From: Lentinula raphanica | Lineage: Eukaryota > Basidiomycota > Agaricomycetes > Agaricales > Omphalotaceae | NCBI GenBank assembly: GCA_027919835.1 | Contig: JANVFP010000020.1 | Location: forward strand, 930,001-994,000 | Length of the DNA: 64,000 nt | Reading direction: 5' to 3' | In this document: one piece after another, positions 43,600-55,200 of the stretch | How positions within the stretch are numbered: the first letter of the stretch is position 1 | How the letters are laid out: each line of letters starts with the position of its first letter | The notes under the pieces: model-generated | Told to the model about the DNA's origin: nothing | The model's database searches: none | Seen by the model: only the letters and a program-made list of their open reading frames with translations | Translations under genes and position numbers: made by a program

Positions 43600-46582
43600 A
43601 TGCCTTCAGCCTCCAAACGCAAAGGTTATAGAAGCTCGGGATCAAGCAAACGCCAGCGATTTGCTCTAGGTGCAGAGAGCATGGCCGACCTTCTTAGAAA
43701 CCCACTTAAATCCTACTCCCAAACTCAAATCACCAAACTCAAGTCCAGACAACAGATGCCGATCCCTTCCAACGTTCAATTTGGCAACGACGACGGTGAC
43801 GACGACGATTCGTGCGGATATGGTACCTCTCACGCTTGCGACGATAGGATGGAGGACGTTTTAGAAGGACGAGAGGCGTTAGAGCACAGTCACATTGGTG
43901 ACTTCGAGGACATTGCGGCAGGTTATTTTGACACAGATGCTGGGAAAAGGTATGTCCGTTATCCTCTCAGAGTGTTAGGCATCGAGTAAGATCAAACTTC
44001 AGGCAGAAGAAAGACTTCAGGACACGACGAGATCGCACTCATCGCCGCAACATACGCTTCGCTCCCCAAATGGAATCTATGACTGACGCATACATGGGTT
44101 GGTATGCGGAGTCTGGGCACGACGGTCACCTTGCTGGAATTCCTCCTGAGCTTATCGGCGCTCATACAAGCCAAACAGTCACCGTAGTTGATATCTTCAG
44201 TGAGTCTCTACAATTCATTTCAATTCCACCTAATTGTGTGCCCTAGGGTCTTATTACGCCAACGTTCAAGGTTCAGAGAATGACCCTTTCTGGTCGTACA
44301 GCCTCGTTCGATGCGGTCTTTGGCCATGCTCCCCCGGTCTTGCTACCGTCGCCGTCACCACAAGAACCTTGGAGCTCTTCCGGACACAATCCCTTCGCTG
44401 CCCCCGCCTCTCTATTCAAGCTTTCGTTAAATCGCTATGTGATCTGCAAGGGGTCCCTTTCAAACCATACCTATGCGAACAGTTCTCCATATCCTTCGAT
44501 CTATACCTTGATGTCAGTCTTCGGACCCGCACCCGCGTGATGAAGGCGCTTGGACGCGACTCGGATAACTGGAGGCTCATGAATACGTGCCCTTGCTGCA
44601 TGTATCGTGTAGAAGGAGAACCCAAGCTCCGTTTTTCGATTATTCTCGGGACCATGGACGGCAATAACTCACTCAAACGGCTTTATCGAAAAGACGCGAG
44701 TGATGAGGAAGGGATACCTGAGCAGTCGAAGGAGCGGACAGATTTGCGGTTCGGAGGCGGGGACTACTATCTATCCAGAGAGGAGGTTGACAAATGGTCA
44801 AGAGATGCTCTGCAAGAGGTTGTCGAACCAACTGGTGAGGCAGAGGAGTCGAGTCCCTGCGAGGAGAGGTGGAAGAACCTGAGTGAAGCTACAACAGCCA
44901 AGATGTGGGGAGTGTTTGAAGAGACAGGAATCTTTCTGTCCTTATGCCGCCACGGTTTCATTCTTCTCATTGCAGACATGGTGAGGAGTGGGGAGCTAGC
45001 AAAGTATCCACTTGCCATCGTCGATCGGTTGCTTGACGTGTTCGGAAGAGATCTTGGCATGGGGTACGATATCGGATGTGGATTCAAAGCCACGATCAAG
45101 AAGACCCCCTTGCAACCAAAAGCTGAAGAGCTCGGCTACACATCCCTAGTTGGGGCGTTTCATGGACATGCGCATTCCCGACTCTGTCAGACCTCACACC
45201 TTACGACGTACATTCCTGGGCTCGGACTCAAGCATCTTGAACAGTGCGAATCCTTCTTTTCTGAATCAAACGAACTTGCCTCCTCCACTCGCCATATGTC
45301 CACCTTCCATCGCCAACAAGCCATCGCCAGATTCAGCTACCACCACAACAACTTCGAAACTTATGCCCGCCTCAGCAAAATACTTATCGACAAGTATAAG
45401 CAAGCGTTGGAGATACAACAATCTGCTCCCGCGCTTGCTCATACAATGAACGACCTGGGTATATCATCGACGGACGTCTTCTCTCAATGGCTCAAGCAGG
45501 AGCAGGAATACCTTCAAGGCCTCAAGAAAGAGCCGCCGGAGGAGACGCTACAGATGGAATACTTTAGGAAGCTCGAAAAGTATACAACGGCTCAGAACAA
45601 GGTCAACGACCCCAATCGGGAGTGGATCACATACACACCCGATTCTATTCTCTCTGCCCTCGGTCGAAATGACCAGACCCAACATATAGAAGCCCGACGA
45701 CGGCATGCAATCGAGAATCGAGATGACCTGAAGGCTGAAGTGCAGGCATTGGAGATGAGGCTGGCTATCAAGACCCGGTGGACACCTGATTCAGACGAGT
45801 GGAGGGTTGCGAAGGATCTAGTTCACAAGGCGAAGTACCAGCGTGCTTTGGATAAGCTGGAAGGGCTGGTCGTTGCCCGACTGTTCGAGCTCTCGAAGAT
45901 GAACATGTCTCATACAGGCTACAAGCTCCGGAAACACATCGCCGACTCTCTCAAGGCTCGTTCGCAAGCTATTCGTACGGCGATCACAGCCTTCAACGAC
46001 GCCGCTTCTGAACTGGGCAGACCTACTCTTTCATGGGAGGAGGTTGTCGAATACTCATTCCTATCGGACTTCGACCTCCTTCGCGATGCTCGCTGTGACG
46101 TTTGGGGTGAGCTCTGGGCACAGCCTGCAGGCCGCCTTGCTATGGATCAGTACCACAAACTTGTCCATGCAGAGGAAGAAATCCTTCGACTGAACAAAGA
46201 AATCCTCTCACTAGTCACCTACATTCAAGAAGAATCAGCCTTTCTCTTACTCAAGGAGGATGAGGTACGGTCGTCAGATCCTCTTCTTGCTGCCCAGATC
46301 CGACGTTATGCTTGGGAACGTGGACGATGCAACGATATTCATATGTTCAGGCTCAGGAAGCTCGAAAAGATGAAGGGTTTTACGGGTTCATTGTCAGCAG
46401 GAAGAGGTCATCTCTACTCACAGATACAGGGAGCTCCAATGAACATACAACCAAATGCAATCAACGACCACACTACCGACGAAGATGCACCGCCAATCGA
46501 AGGCGACGACGACGACGACGAAGACGAAGATGTTGTGTTGAACGAGATGGCCGCAGTGATTGGGATTGCTATAGATAAGTAA
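43600..46582 (+). CDS. KDZ transposase, 960 aa, intact
   Basis: Three exons (43600-43949, 44003-44199, 44247-46582) give 961 codons. The start MPSASKRKGYRSSGSSKR is basic. Exons 2-3 show the CxC1-like N-terminal part of KDZ proteins (TVTVVDIF, then CPRLSIQAFVKSLCDLQGVP). The Kyakuja-Dileera-Zisupton transposase core follows: NTCPCCMYRVEGEP, MDGNNSLKR with Asp320, YYLSREEVDKW, MGYDIGCGFK with Asp457, HGHAHSRLCQ, and LEQCESFFSESNELASSTRHM with Glu514/517. These acidic residues fit a DDE-type RNase H-fold nuclease, but the exact triad is inferred. The second half is largely helical, and the tail is strongly acidic. It would excise and insert the 10-kb element. No frameshift or stop is seen. Confidence 0.9.
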
Positions 46583-46686
46583 CGTTGAGTACGACGTGTT
46601 GTCGCACCTGTATAATACATGATATACATATATTCAGGTAAACAGGCGGGGGCGGGATTATGGATACGGGATAGGCAGGAATCGGG

Positions 46687-46907
46687 CAAATGATGGCCGC
46701 ACTTCCCGTCTCCCGCTCTCAAGCGCTCCGAGTACCCATATTGGGTGATAACGTATCAGCCATTCTCATTTTCACGGCGTATAAGTACATGATTTATTGG
46801 ATAATTATTGCGCTATAGGGAATTGACAGAAAACCATAGATACACCCTAAGCCAAGTACCCCCCCTTGGCTAAGGCTTTTTACTCTGTTATATAGGCGTA
46901 TGAGGTG
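46687..46907. repeat. Right terminal inverted repeat of the KDZ element
   Basis: Inverse partner of 36746-36986. It ends ...ggcgtatgaggtg at 46907. Confidence 0.9.
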
Positions 46908-46915
46908 TAGCATTG
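46908..46915. repeat. Right 8-bp target-site duplication of the KDZ element
   Basis: tagcattg, identical to 36738-36745. Confidence 0.92.
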
Positions 46916-47661
46916 AGCAACACGACCCTACTTGGTCCTACTTGGTCGCAAACACAGGCAGGATTCCCGTCGGCGGGTCTATGTGTTAGAAACATGCTAC
47001 GCAAGCGGCAAGAAATACGTTACGAACCCTCTCTCACCACCTAGCACCAACCGACCGACGATACAAGTAGCAGAACTGCATAATATTTTCGTGTCTTGCG
47101 TTGTTGGTGACGAGTTCATGAGCAGAATGATACGGTGAGGTATCGATTCTCGAATGGTTTGGTTACCACCGGATTACTTTTACAATGAAGATTGTTTATC
47201 AAAGATGGCATTCTGCAGTGGGAGCCTGGAGGCAGTGAGCCCGTCGGAGAACGACGGAGGTCGTTCAAGAACGCAGAAGAAAAGTTAAAACACCCTAAAA
47301 CACAGCCCATTGACGTTCCAACGCTTCAATGCTTCATTCAAACGAGTTCTCTCCCAAAAGGGAGAAGATTTGAACTTACAGTGCGTGCGAATTGTACCAG
47401 CAGCTTTCACCTGAGTCTCAGCAGAACAGTCAGCAATATACGATTGAGATTTGATTTCGGAAAGAAAGAACGAGGATGGAGACTATACACGGTGAGAATG
47501 AGAATGATGTTCGATACTCTAACTCTACTTTTTGTCGAAAGTCGGTAAAAGACGTGATAAATGCGCCTGAAACAACGAGAAGAAGATTAGTCCTCGCTGT
47601 ACCTAATATCGTTGAGAGAAAACAGTATGGCTTACTTACGAAAGTTGGGAATCGCTATAAT
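46916..47661. other. Flank of the KDZ element, no recognised gene
   Basis: Short frames only. The one at 47192-47548 (+) lacks any familiar motif. The minus strand probably holds the 3' end or UTR of the interrupted secreted-protein gene. Confidence 0.45.
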
Positions 47662-50206
47662 TCACTTTGGACACACTTTTTGCAACAGCAACGGCAGGAT
47701 CTGATATCGCCGCAAGGAAACCCCACCATGAGCTTCAACATCGATCTCATCGTTATTTGCCGCCGTTGCTGTATCAGCCATCCCCTGGATCTGACCTGCG
47801 TAGTTTTTCTTGATATATTTACATTCCTCTTTCAGTCTTCCACCTTCCAGTCTCAATGTGGCGAAAATGCGTGACTCTATCGATGGGAACCAATTTGCGT
47901 TTTGCCTGAGTTTCTGGCGATGTTCTTCTTGCTATAGAAGTTCGAATGTCGAAAGAGGGTACAATAGAACAGGTATGAGGATTAGTGATGATTTTATCAA
48001 CGTTTCAAGAATCGTGAGCTCACTCTCTCTGCGGGGGTTTTCACAACTACTAACGCTCCTTCTTCTCCTCCACTAGTATTAGCTGCTCCAACCGACCCAC
48101 TTGAATCTTCATCAGGACGAGAAAAGCACATCAGGAAACCGGTCCTCAGAAAATATTCACAAAATTTCCGAAAGTTTGGCAAAATATTGTAAAATTCATG
48201 AATATTAATGAATATTATGAGATTTCAAAAGTTATCTGAAGTTACCTGATATTGGCCGGTCCCCCTTTCATATTCAGGGATATTAATCAATGTTAATTGT
48301 TATTACCTGATATTTCATAATAGATTGGTGAACATTAATCAATATTAATCACCAATTATTTCAAGTTTTCAAAAGTTTTCAGAAAATTTCGACCATTATG
48401 ATATAGTAAATCATATCCATTGAGCTCAGGTATCAGTAAATACATATACAGAAGTATCAACATAGTGATTTAGAGTATGGCTATCCACTAACTAACGTGA
48501 ATTCTTAAGGGCTACGCTCATACAACCAACAACCGAGTGTGCACAATGCAGGAACTTGACTATAAGAAAAGTGTGGTTATTTAAGTGAACAAGACAAGAG
48601 TAAAATCCATGACGCACCATCTTCCACCTAAGTAGTTTCTATGTGCAAGGAGATAAAGGGAGTCGGGACTCGGGATGAAGCCAGGGAACTAAGAAAACGG
48701 TCAGAAAAAAACCCAGGTGTTGAATATTTTCATGAAACACACCTATTCAGCGCTGAGCGCTGAGCGCTCGAACACCCACATGCCCAGAGACCATTGTGGA
48801 GAAAATTATTATTCTGCCTGTCTTGAGTCCTTTGATTACTGGTATGAGCAGGGTATGAGAATCAGAAAGGAAGTATTGAATGGATATTAAAAGCGACGTA
48901 CCATGAAATCAACAAACTTGAAAAAAATCCTGGTGGGAGGCTGGAGCAGTGAGTAGATGGACAAGAGAACAAGTTGAGTAAGAGCAGGTCATATTCTGGA
49001 GCTGCGCCAACACAGAGCTCAAGAGAGATAAGAAAAGAGAGGATCTGGTGCAGTTGTGTATGTGGATGATGAAGAAATGAAGACACAAGTCAATGCTGAG
49101 TCGACGGGCATAATTATTTGAACTGTACAGCTGTCGTGAGAAAGTTGATATTTATTACCACGCTGTCACTGACCTTCTGTTCCGATGCAAGTTTCCGGCG
49201 TCATTCATCCGCTCTCCGTTGCTGCCTAATACCTATAGCCCTACATTTGTTGTGGTCCATGGAAGACTCTGTGGTTACTATTTGTGTCTGCTACTCATCT
49301 ACCTTGCCACTATATATTTCTTCTAGTGCTATTCCAGGATGTATGAGGATGTATGTACTGCTTAGAGGTAAGACACAGTGCACACAATCATTGTTCATGA
49401 AAATACCCATTAATACCAGATAACTTTACATCGAAGACATTTTATGCCTCAAAATTATTGAAAATTATAGAAAACTTTACATTCAAGAGATTCTATGCCT
49501 CAGAATTTTCAAAAATTGTCAGGAACTTTCTGTTACTATCCGAAGTCCTATCAACATAGCATAAATCTCATGATATTTCCTTCGAATTGCGGCGTTATTT
49601 GGAATTCTATAAAATTCCGTAATATTTTCCCAGGACCGTTTTCCCGATGCAACAGCCACGCTTGGAGAGGGTAGCACGCTGTTGCTTCAAGTCGGTAGAG
49701 ACTTTGAGATCGAGCTAGGGAAGGAATCACAAGACGTGAGATCAATAGATCGAGAAACTTGGGTAGGTTCGTTTTACTCACGGCGCTACCAAGACTAGTC
49801 TTCTCATCGTACTCTGGATCAAACATTTGAAGGTCATCAGCGTCCTGAGAGACGCGTTCGAAGTTCACATGGAGGTAGATTAGAATTCTGTAAGCTATCG
49901 TGCAAAAAAAGCTCGAGAGGACTCGCATACCTGTCGAAGAACCACATCGCTATGGTCAACTTCTCCACGACGTCGGAGCGTAGTAGTATACTCCCAGTTA
50001 TCGCCTGCTCTGTTTATTGATTCCGATCCATCAGAAGAGCGACTCGGAGTTGAAGTCGGATCAGACTCGATGCTCATGAGAGCGCGAGGACGAGCTGTAG
50101 GGGCTGCAAGAACGCTGGAGGAAACTACGGCACTGAGAATGAGAATGGCTAGTGCCCTGCGAGATGTTGTGGAACGAGGTGCAGTTTTGGAACAGCTCGG
50201 AGTCAT
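47662..50206 (-). pseudogene. Secreted-protein gene interrupted by about 1.5 kb of inserted DNA
   Basis: The 5' part has three exons: 50206-49931, 49844-49782 and one from 49714 to about 49646. It starts MTPSCSKTAP and has a signal peptide (ALAILILSAVVSSSVLAAP), a Ser/Thr/Arg-rich stretch, and ends near LSKRGCC. Coding resumes beyond the insert (from about 48132 down) with CFSRPDEDSSGSVGAAN, an intron, then QEEHRQKLRQNANW and RLEGGRLKEECKYIKKNY, to a stop near 47662. Codon phase and composition on both sides look like one gene of roughly 250 residues. No domain is recognised. The break lies exactly where the AT-rich insert begins, so the gene is probably inactive unless the insert is spliced out. 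Confidence 0.5.
48133..49645. mobile_element. AT-rich insert with short imperfect terminal inverted repeats
   Basis: The left end aggaaaccggtcctcagaaa and the inverted right end gggaaaacggtcctgggaaa agree at 21 of 25 positions over the outer 25 bp. The interior is AT-rich (gaatattaat-type) and codes for nothing recognisable. It includes a 51-bp tandem repeat at 49422-49525 (units start aactttaca and aactttaca at 49422 and 49473). No clean target duplication is visible, so the exact ends are uncertain; a MITE-like or decayed DNA transposon is likely. Confidence 0.4.
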
Positions 50207-50857
50207 AGTTGGAGTAGATAGTTCTTGTACAGGTTTGTTGAGGAAAAGGACAACGGGGGTCGTTCGAATGATTTCAAAGTACGCCAGGCGTTGATTCGTA
50301 TGTTTTCGTGAGCAGAGACCGGCTCTAAGCTCTGATGTATATGGGATGTAGTATGTGAGAGGGAAGAAGAACAACGTCGGATCGCATGGGTTGAGGGTTG
50401 TTGTAGCGAAACAATCTCAATATTAGTAGAGGAAATCGCTCAAGTTTCCTCAAGAAGATGGGAACTGATAGTCATCAGAGGTGATGGGGATGGGTTATGT
50501 CTAGAAGCGGTGTACAGGTCAGGCTTAGGGATATGCGTGTAGATTCGAGTACATAATGCAAGTAAGAGTGATGAGGAGAGTGGCAAAGGGATCTGGTTAG
50601 GGTTTCGGTTAATGAAAACATTTTGATCGTTGTCCGACACCGCTCATTGAATATCTCCCATTCCACGCTCATTGCTCAAGCTCAAGCTCAAGGCTTGGTT
50701 GGACGCGCATTTTACTTGTGCAAAAGAAATACCTGCAAACGCTGAAATTTCAACATCACCCCTTCGCCCTCTCGTCCACTGGCATTCATCTATTCTTACC
50801 AGCTGCCTGTCGAACTTGGAACCCTAGTCCTCCACCTCCTTCCTGTCACATAAACCA
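50207..50857. other. Intergenic stretch
   Basis: Upstream flank of the secreted-protein gene and of the reading frame hit by the Copia array. Nothing is recognised apart from a ctcaag triplet run near 50680. Confidence 0.5.
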
Positions 50858-51131
50858 ATGTCGCTCAGCCTCGCACGAGCTTTTGACACAGTGATGAATA
50901 AATGCTGCTTTCTTCGTTCCCGTCGAGTGCACGAGCTTTTGACACAGTATTGCATGGCAATCGCTGCTTTCCCCAATTTCTGCGCGCATCTTTCTTTCGC
51001 TCAATCCATCACCCAACCCCATTCCATCATTCCTCTGTCGCAGACAAATTTCAGCCCAAATGCAATATACTCGACTCGAACAAAAGACAGGAATACAACC
51101 TCTTCATTCGAGGGAACCATCATGCCGAGTA
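50858..51131 (+). pseudogene. Host reading frame interrupted by the Copia array (5' part)
   Basis: Open frames run into the insertion. The frame that contains FLRASFFRS and SNKRQEYNLFIRGN reaches the duplication gagta at 51127-51131. On the far side (63809-63949) the same frame continues for about 45 codons to a TGA. The frame includes a 56-bp internal tandem repeat (gcacgagcttttgacacagt at 50873 and 50929). No domain is recognised, and the true start and exon structure are unknown. Confidence 0.4.
51127..51131. repeat. Left target-site duplication of the Copia array
   Basis: gagta immediately before the first LTR; matches 63809-63813. Confidence 0.9.
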
Positions 51132-51640
51132 TGTTGAAATTAGATTAGCGCTTAAGTCTATCTAATCATGATATCATGTGCGCTTATTTACTAAGCATAG
51201 CACTGACTATTAATGAGTGATCGACATGCAGCTATCATGTATTTCTTAGCCCTTTAACAATATTCTATTGTTATTTCTCATGCAACATACAGCCTTACTG
51301 CTGTATTTCATTTCAGCTTTATGCTCTCTTAATGCTATTCGCTCTACAGCTTTTGCAGTGTGCTAGACGAACTACATACACATGTTATATGTATTATTCT
51401 TTACACCTATGATCGTACTTTACTCATCTTACATGCTGTATACATGATTCATTATTATTCATCATTGTCATAGGGTGTTAACTCTTCTAGTATAAATACT
51501 GTAGATGTTCCTCTGTAACAATAAGCCTCTTATTCAAGAGTTTCTATCATCTCAACTTCGCTATCTGAAGTCTCCTCAGCAAGTTTATACTCGGTGAGTA
51601 AAAGCATCAACCTGTCGTAAGATTGATTGCTGTTTAAACA
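51132..51640 (+). repeat. LTR 1
   Basis: Begins tgttgaaattagattagcgc and ends ttgattgctgtttaaaca (TG...CA). It is 509 bp with a TATA box (tataaata) at 51491-51498, so transcription should start near 51520-51530. Confidence 0.93.
51491..51498 (+). promoter_or_regulatory. TATA box in LTR 1
   Basis: tataaata, 150 bp from the LTR end. The same site recurs in LTR 2 and LTR 3 (6084-bp steps). In LTR 3 it would fire outward into the host sequence. Confidence 0.65.
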
Positions 51641-51652
51641 GGTTATGGGCCC
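51641..51652 (+). other. Primer-binding site, half-tRNA(iMet) type, copy 1
   Basis: ggttatgggccc directly follows the LTR. It is complementary to the anticodon-arm sequence gggcccataacc of initiator-Met tRNA rather than to a tRNA 3' end. Priming by a 5' half of tRNA(iMet) is known for Drosophila copia and yeast Ty5. The repeat is at 57725-57736. Confidence 0.7.
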
Positions 51653-52287
51653 CGGTTAGCTCAACACTGGTCGTTACTCCACTGTGTTATCTTACGAGTG
51701 GTTGATCGTGTTCACCAACGCTTTCCTAATGCTCATGACCGAGTATTAAAAGTGTTTGATGTTGTGCTTGTGGTTTTGGTATAAGGTAATCCCTTAGATC
51801 GTCTTTATTCCATCCATCCGAGGGCTCTGTCTGTAATATAAATGACATCCCATTGAATAAAACTAACAGTAGTATACACAGGCAGTCCACATGAACGAGC
51901 TTTGCATTCTCACCTTTAATGGTGGTTTGTTAGAGGTCCGAACCCTCTTCCCAGGTAGACTTCTGCCAGAGTGTGAATAATCAAAAGCACTTCTGCGTAG
52001 GCTGGGCATTTGCGAACATGTGTGGCTTTCTTGGCCTCCGTATTACAGTACTGTTACACCATGTGTCTTAAGTCCCTTTTTACGCTACTAGTCTATTTGT
52101 GCTTAATATGTGCGTCTTCTGGACTGCACTATTAATGAACGATAGATGAATAGCTTTCAAATGACACATAGGATTTGTATATAGTTTTACATATATACCG
52201 AGTCTGATAGGAATGATCAGATCGGAGATGGATACAAGATGCGATCAACACCGTGATTTAAGTCAATGAGTAAAAACCAATGTTGAT
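51653..52287 (+). other. Copia leader (untranslated), copy 1
   Basis: About 635 bp between primer-binding site and polyprotein, AT-rich with many stops in all frames. It is the expected place of packaging signals, which cannot be identified by eye. The same leader is at 57737-58371. Confidence 0.6.
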
Positions 52288-55200
52288 ATGATCGAGGTTC
52301 ATAACTTGAAGGAACGTTCTAATCAAACTGTTCTTCTTCTTATAGAACTCTATTCATACAACATGTCCAACACTGTTGCCTTTGCCATTCCTGAACTCAA
52401 CGGCTCCAACTACAGCGAATGGGAGTCTACCATGATTGCCTATCTCCGCTTCTCTAGAGCTTGGGGTGTAGTTTCTGGTCGAGATGAAAGACCTAAAGAA
52501 ACTTATTCAGGAACTGGAGCGGACCGTGTAGAGACTACATCTGCTGAACTCAAGAAAGAGATTCGTGAGTGGGATGAAAAAGATGACTCAGCCATTGGTA
52601 TTATTACTCTCAAACTCCCGAAGGGTCTCCGAGAGAGTATGGTCAGAGACTCTGCTCAGGAAACATGGGACGAGATTAAAACACAATATGGTACACCTCG
52701 CGCTGCTGGCATCTTTGGAATTTTCAAAGAGGCAATCAACTTTGAGTTGAGAGAAGATGCTGACCCTGCAATGCCTATCGCCAGTTTGCGGTCAATCTTT
52801 ACTCGACTTGATGATTTTGGTCTCAAACTCACGGATCAGATTCAAGCCATGATTCTTCTTGCCGCCTTGCCTCGTTCATGGGATAATCTTGCCATGACTA
52901 TGCTGTCTCAATATGATGCGAGATCATTAAATCTCAATAACATCGCATCTGGCATTCAAGACGAGTATTCCCGTCGAACTTCCATTAAAAACTCGGAATC
53001 TTCTCTTACTGCCCGGCTCTCTGGTATTAAACGCTATGGTGATCATAATTCACAATGGCGAGACCAGAAGAAACAAAAAGGAGGAGCGCCCAAGTCTGGG
53101 CAGCAGACTCCTTCAGCACCTGCGCCGCAGAATAAGAACAAGAAACCCCGACGTGGAAAAGGCAAAGGCAAAGGAAAAGCGAATCAATCAGCACATGAAT
53201 CTGTTCAGCAACCTGATTCATCGGTGGCTCAATTCAGTTCCGCATATGTCGTCAATATACCTCATGCATCTTCTTCTACCCTCAAACTCGATGATCTCCC
53301 CAATTATGAGGATGAAGAAGAGGACCCTATTCTTGCTAACATGAAGCAGGAAGAGGAGGAGGTTAGATTGACATGGGCAGATGAAATGTACGATATGGAG
53401 ATTACAGGTGAAGGTGACGAGCGCCTTATGTACTGGCAAGTTCCTCTTTCTAAATTCAGGAGAAATACTATTAACAAATTGCACCGGACTAAACAGATGT
53501 TCTATGACACCATGCGATCATTCTCAAGGTCGAAAGACCAGCATGTATATAATATGAACTCTGTAGTTTCTGATCTCCTCGATGGAGATAATAAAATATA
53601 TTCTGATGTGCATTATGTCAATACTCCTAAGTTTGAGAACTCGCAAGAACAGTCTTTAAAAGACTTTTGGCTGCTTGACTCCGGTGCTTCTGCACACTTC
53701 ACTCCTCACATTGAGGACTTTGCTCAATATAGAGAACTTGAAACTCCAATTCCAGTACAAACTGCCGACATAGGCTCTAAAACCCTAATCAAAGGGGTTG
53801 GAACTGTATTTATTAAGCACCATAATGGTCTCAATTATACTCATACGACTAAATTATATCCGGTGTTTTACCAACCGCAATGCACACATCGCCTTTTATC
53901 TGTTGGTTTATTAAACCGACAAGGCTGCTTTGCAGTCTCTGATGAGGATAAAACTCAAATTCGTCGGAAATCTGATCGGAAAGTTTTAATGACATGTGCT
54001 CCTAAATCTTCTGGGGAAAATCTTCATTGGCTATCCTCTTCAATTGTAACTCCAGAAAGAGGTCTAGTCAATAAAATACCCCTAGATTACGACACATGGC
54101 ATAATCGCTTAGGTCATCCCAGTAAAGTAGTCTTACGCAATACACAACCCCATGTCAAAGGACTTCCCAAGATTTCTATACCTTCTGAAGATGCACCTTG
54201 CAAAGGTTGTGCTCTTGGAAAAGAAAAATCTCAATCCTACCCTAAGTCTGAGAAACGAGCATCGGAACCGTTAGATCTCATCCATACTGATATCAAAGAG
54301 ATACCTACTGTCTCTTATCATAAATTCAAGTATGTGATCACGTTTCTAGATGATTGTTCATCTCATGCTGTTTCAATAAAACTACGACGAAAATCAGAAG
54401 CCTTGCAATCTTTTAAGGATTTTAAATCCTGGGCTGAAAAGCAAACAGGCCGAAAGATTAAATGTCTACGTTTTGATCGAGGGGGAGAATTTCTTTCACA
54501 AGAATTCGAAACATTCTTGAAACAAGAAGGAATAGAAACTCATAAGTCGTCCGCCCATGTTCATCAACAGAATGGTCGTGCGGAACGAATAAATCGCACC
54601 ATGATGGAAAAATCTGAAGCAATGCGTCATCATGCATGCTGTCCAGAATCCTGGTGGGAATTTTCGTATAACACTGCAATGCATGTGTATAATCGCACAC
54701 CAATTCAAAGATTGAACTGGAAGACCCCAATTGAAGTTTTCTTCGGAAAAATACCTGATGTTTCTTATTTCAGAGTATTTGGATGTGCTGCTTATGTCTT
54801 TATTCATCCTGAAAAAAGGAAAAATAAACAAGCACCGCATTCCGAATTGATGATCTTCATTGGTTATGACAAGGGTACAAAAGGATATATGTTCATGCGT
54901 AATGACAACTCTATCTATTTTGCACCACAAGCAACTTTCTACGAACAATGGTTTCCACGATGCAAAGATAGTACAAAACCCTCTGAACCTGTCCTATCTA
55001 ATCCCAGAGAAAACCATGATAAACGACCAACGAATGGTATTGATGCAGATCTACCATTTGATCCGGATGAAAATCCACATAACGTTCCTTTTACATTGCC
55101 CGATGAGGATTCACGAGATCCACCAAATCTACCTGGTGATAATGATCAAAATGATGATCATTCTGATCAAGAATCAGATAATGGTTCCCCACCTTATCAC

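Larger units (their letters stand above)
36746..46907 (+). mobile_element. Complete KDZ transposon (10,162 bp) with four genes
   Basis: The left end begins cacctcatacgcccatataa; the right end is its inverted copy (cacctcatacgcctatataa on the minus strand). The termini form an imperfect inverted repeat of about 240 bp left (36746-36986) and 220 bp right (46687-46907). Similarity is highest in the outer 115 bp and again in the block gcgggagacgggaagtgcgg. Directly outside, tagcattg stands at 36738-36745 and 46908-46915, a perfect 8-bp target duplication. Inside are an accessory gene (-), a hybrid-binding-domain gene (+), a TET/JBP-like dioxygenase (-) and the KDZ transposase (+), all with intact reconstructed frames. 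KDZ elements linked to TET/JBP genes are known from mushroom genomes. Intact ends plus intact genes suggest a potentially autonomous copy. Confidence 0.92.
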
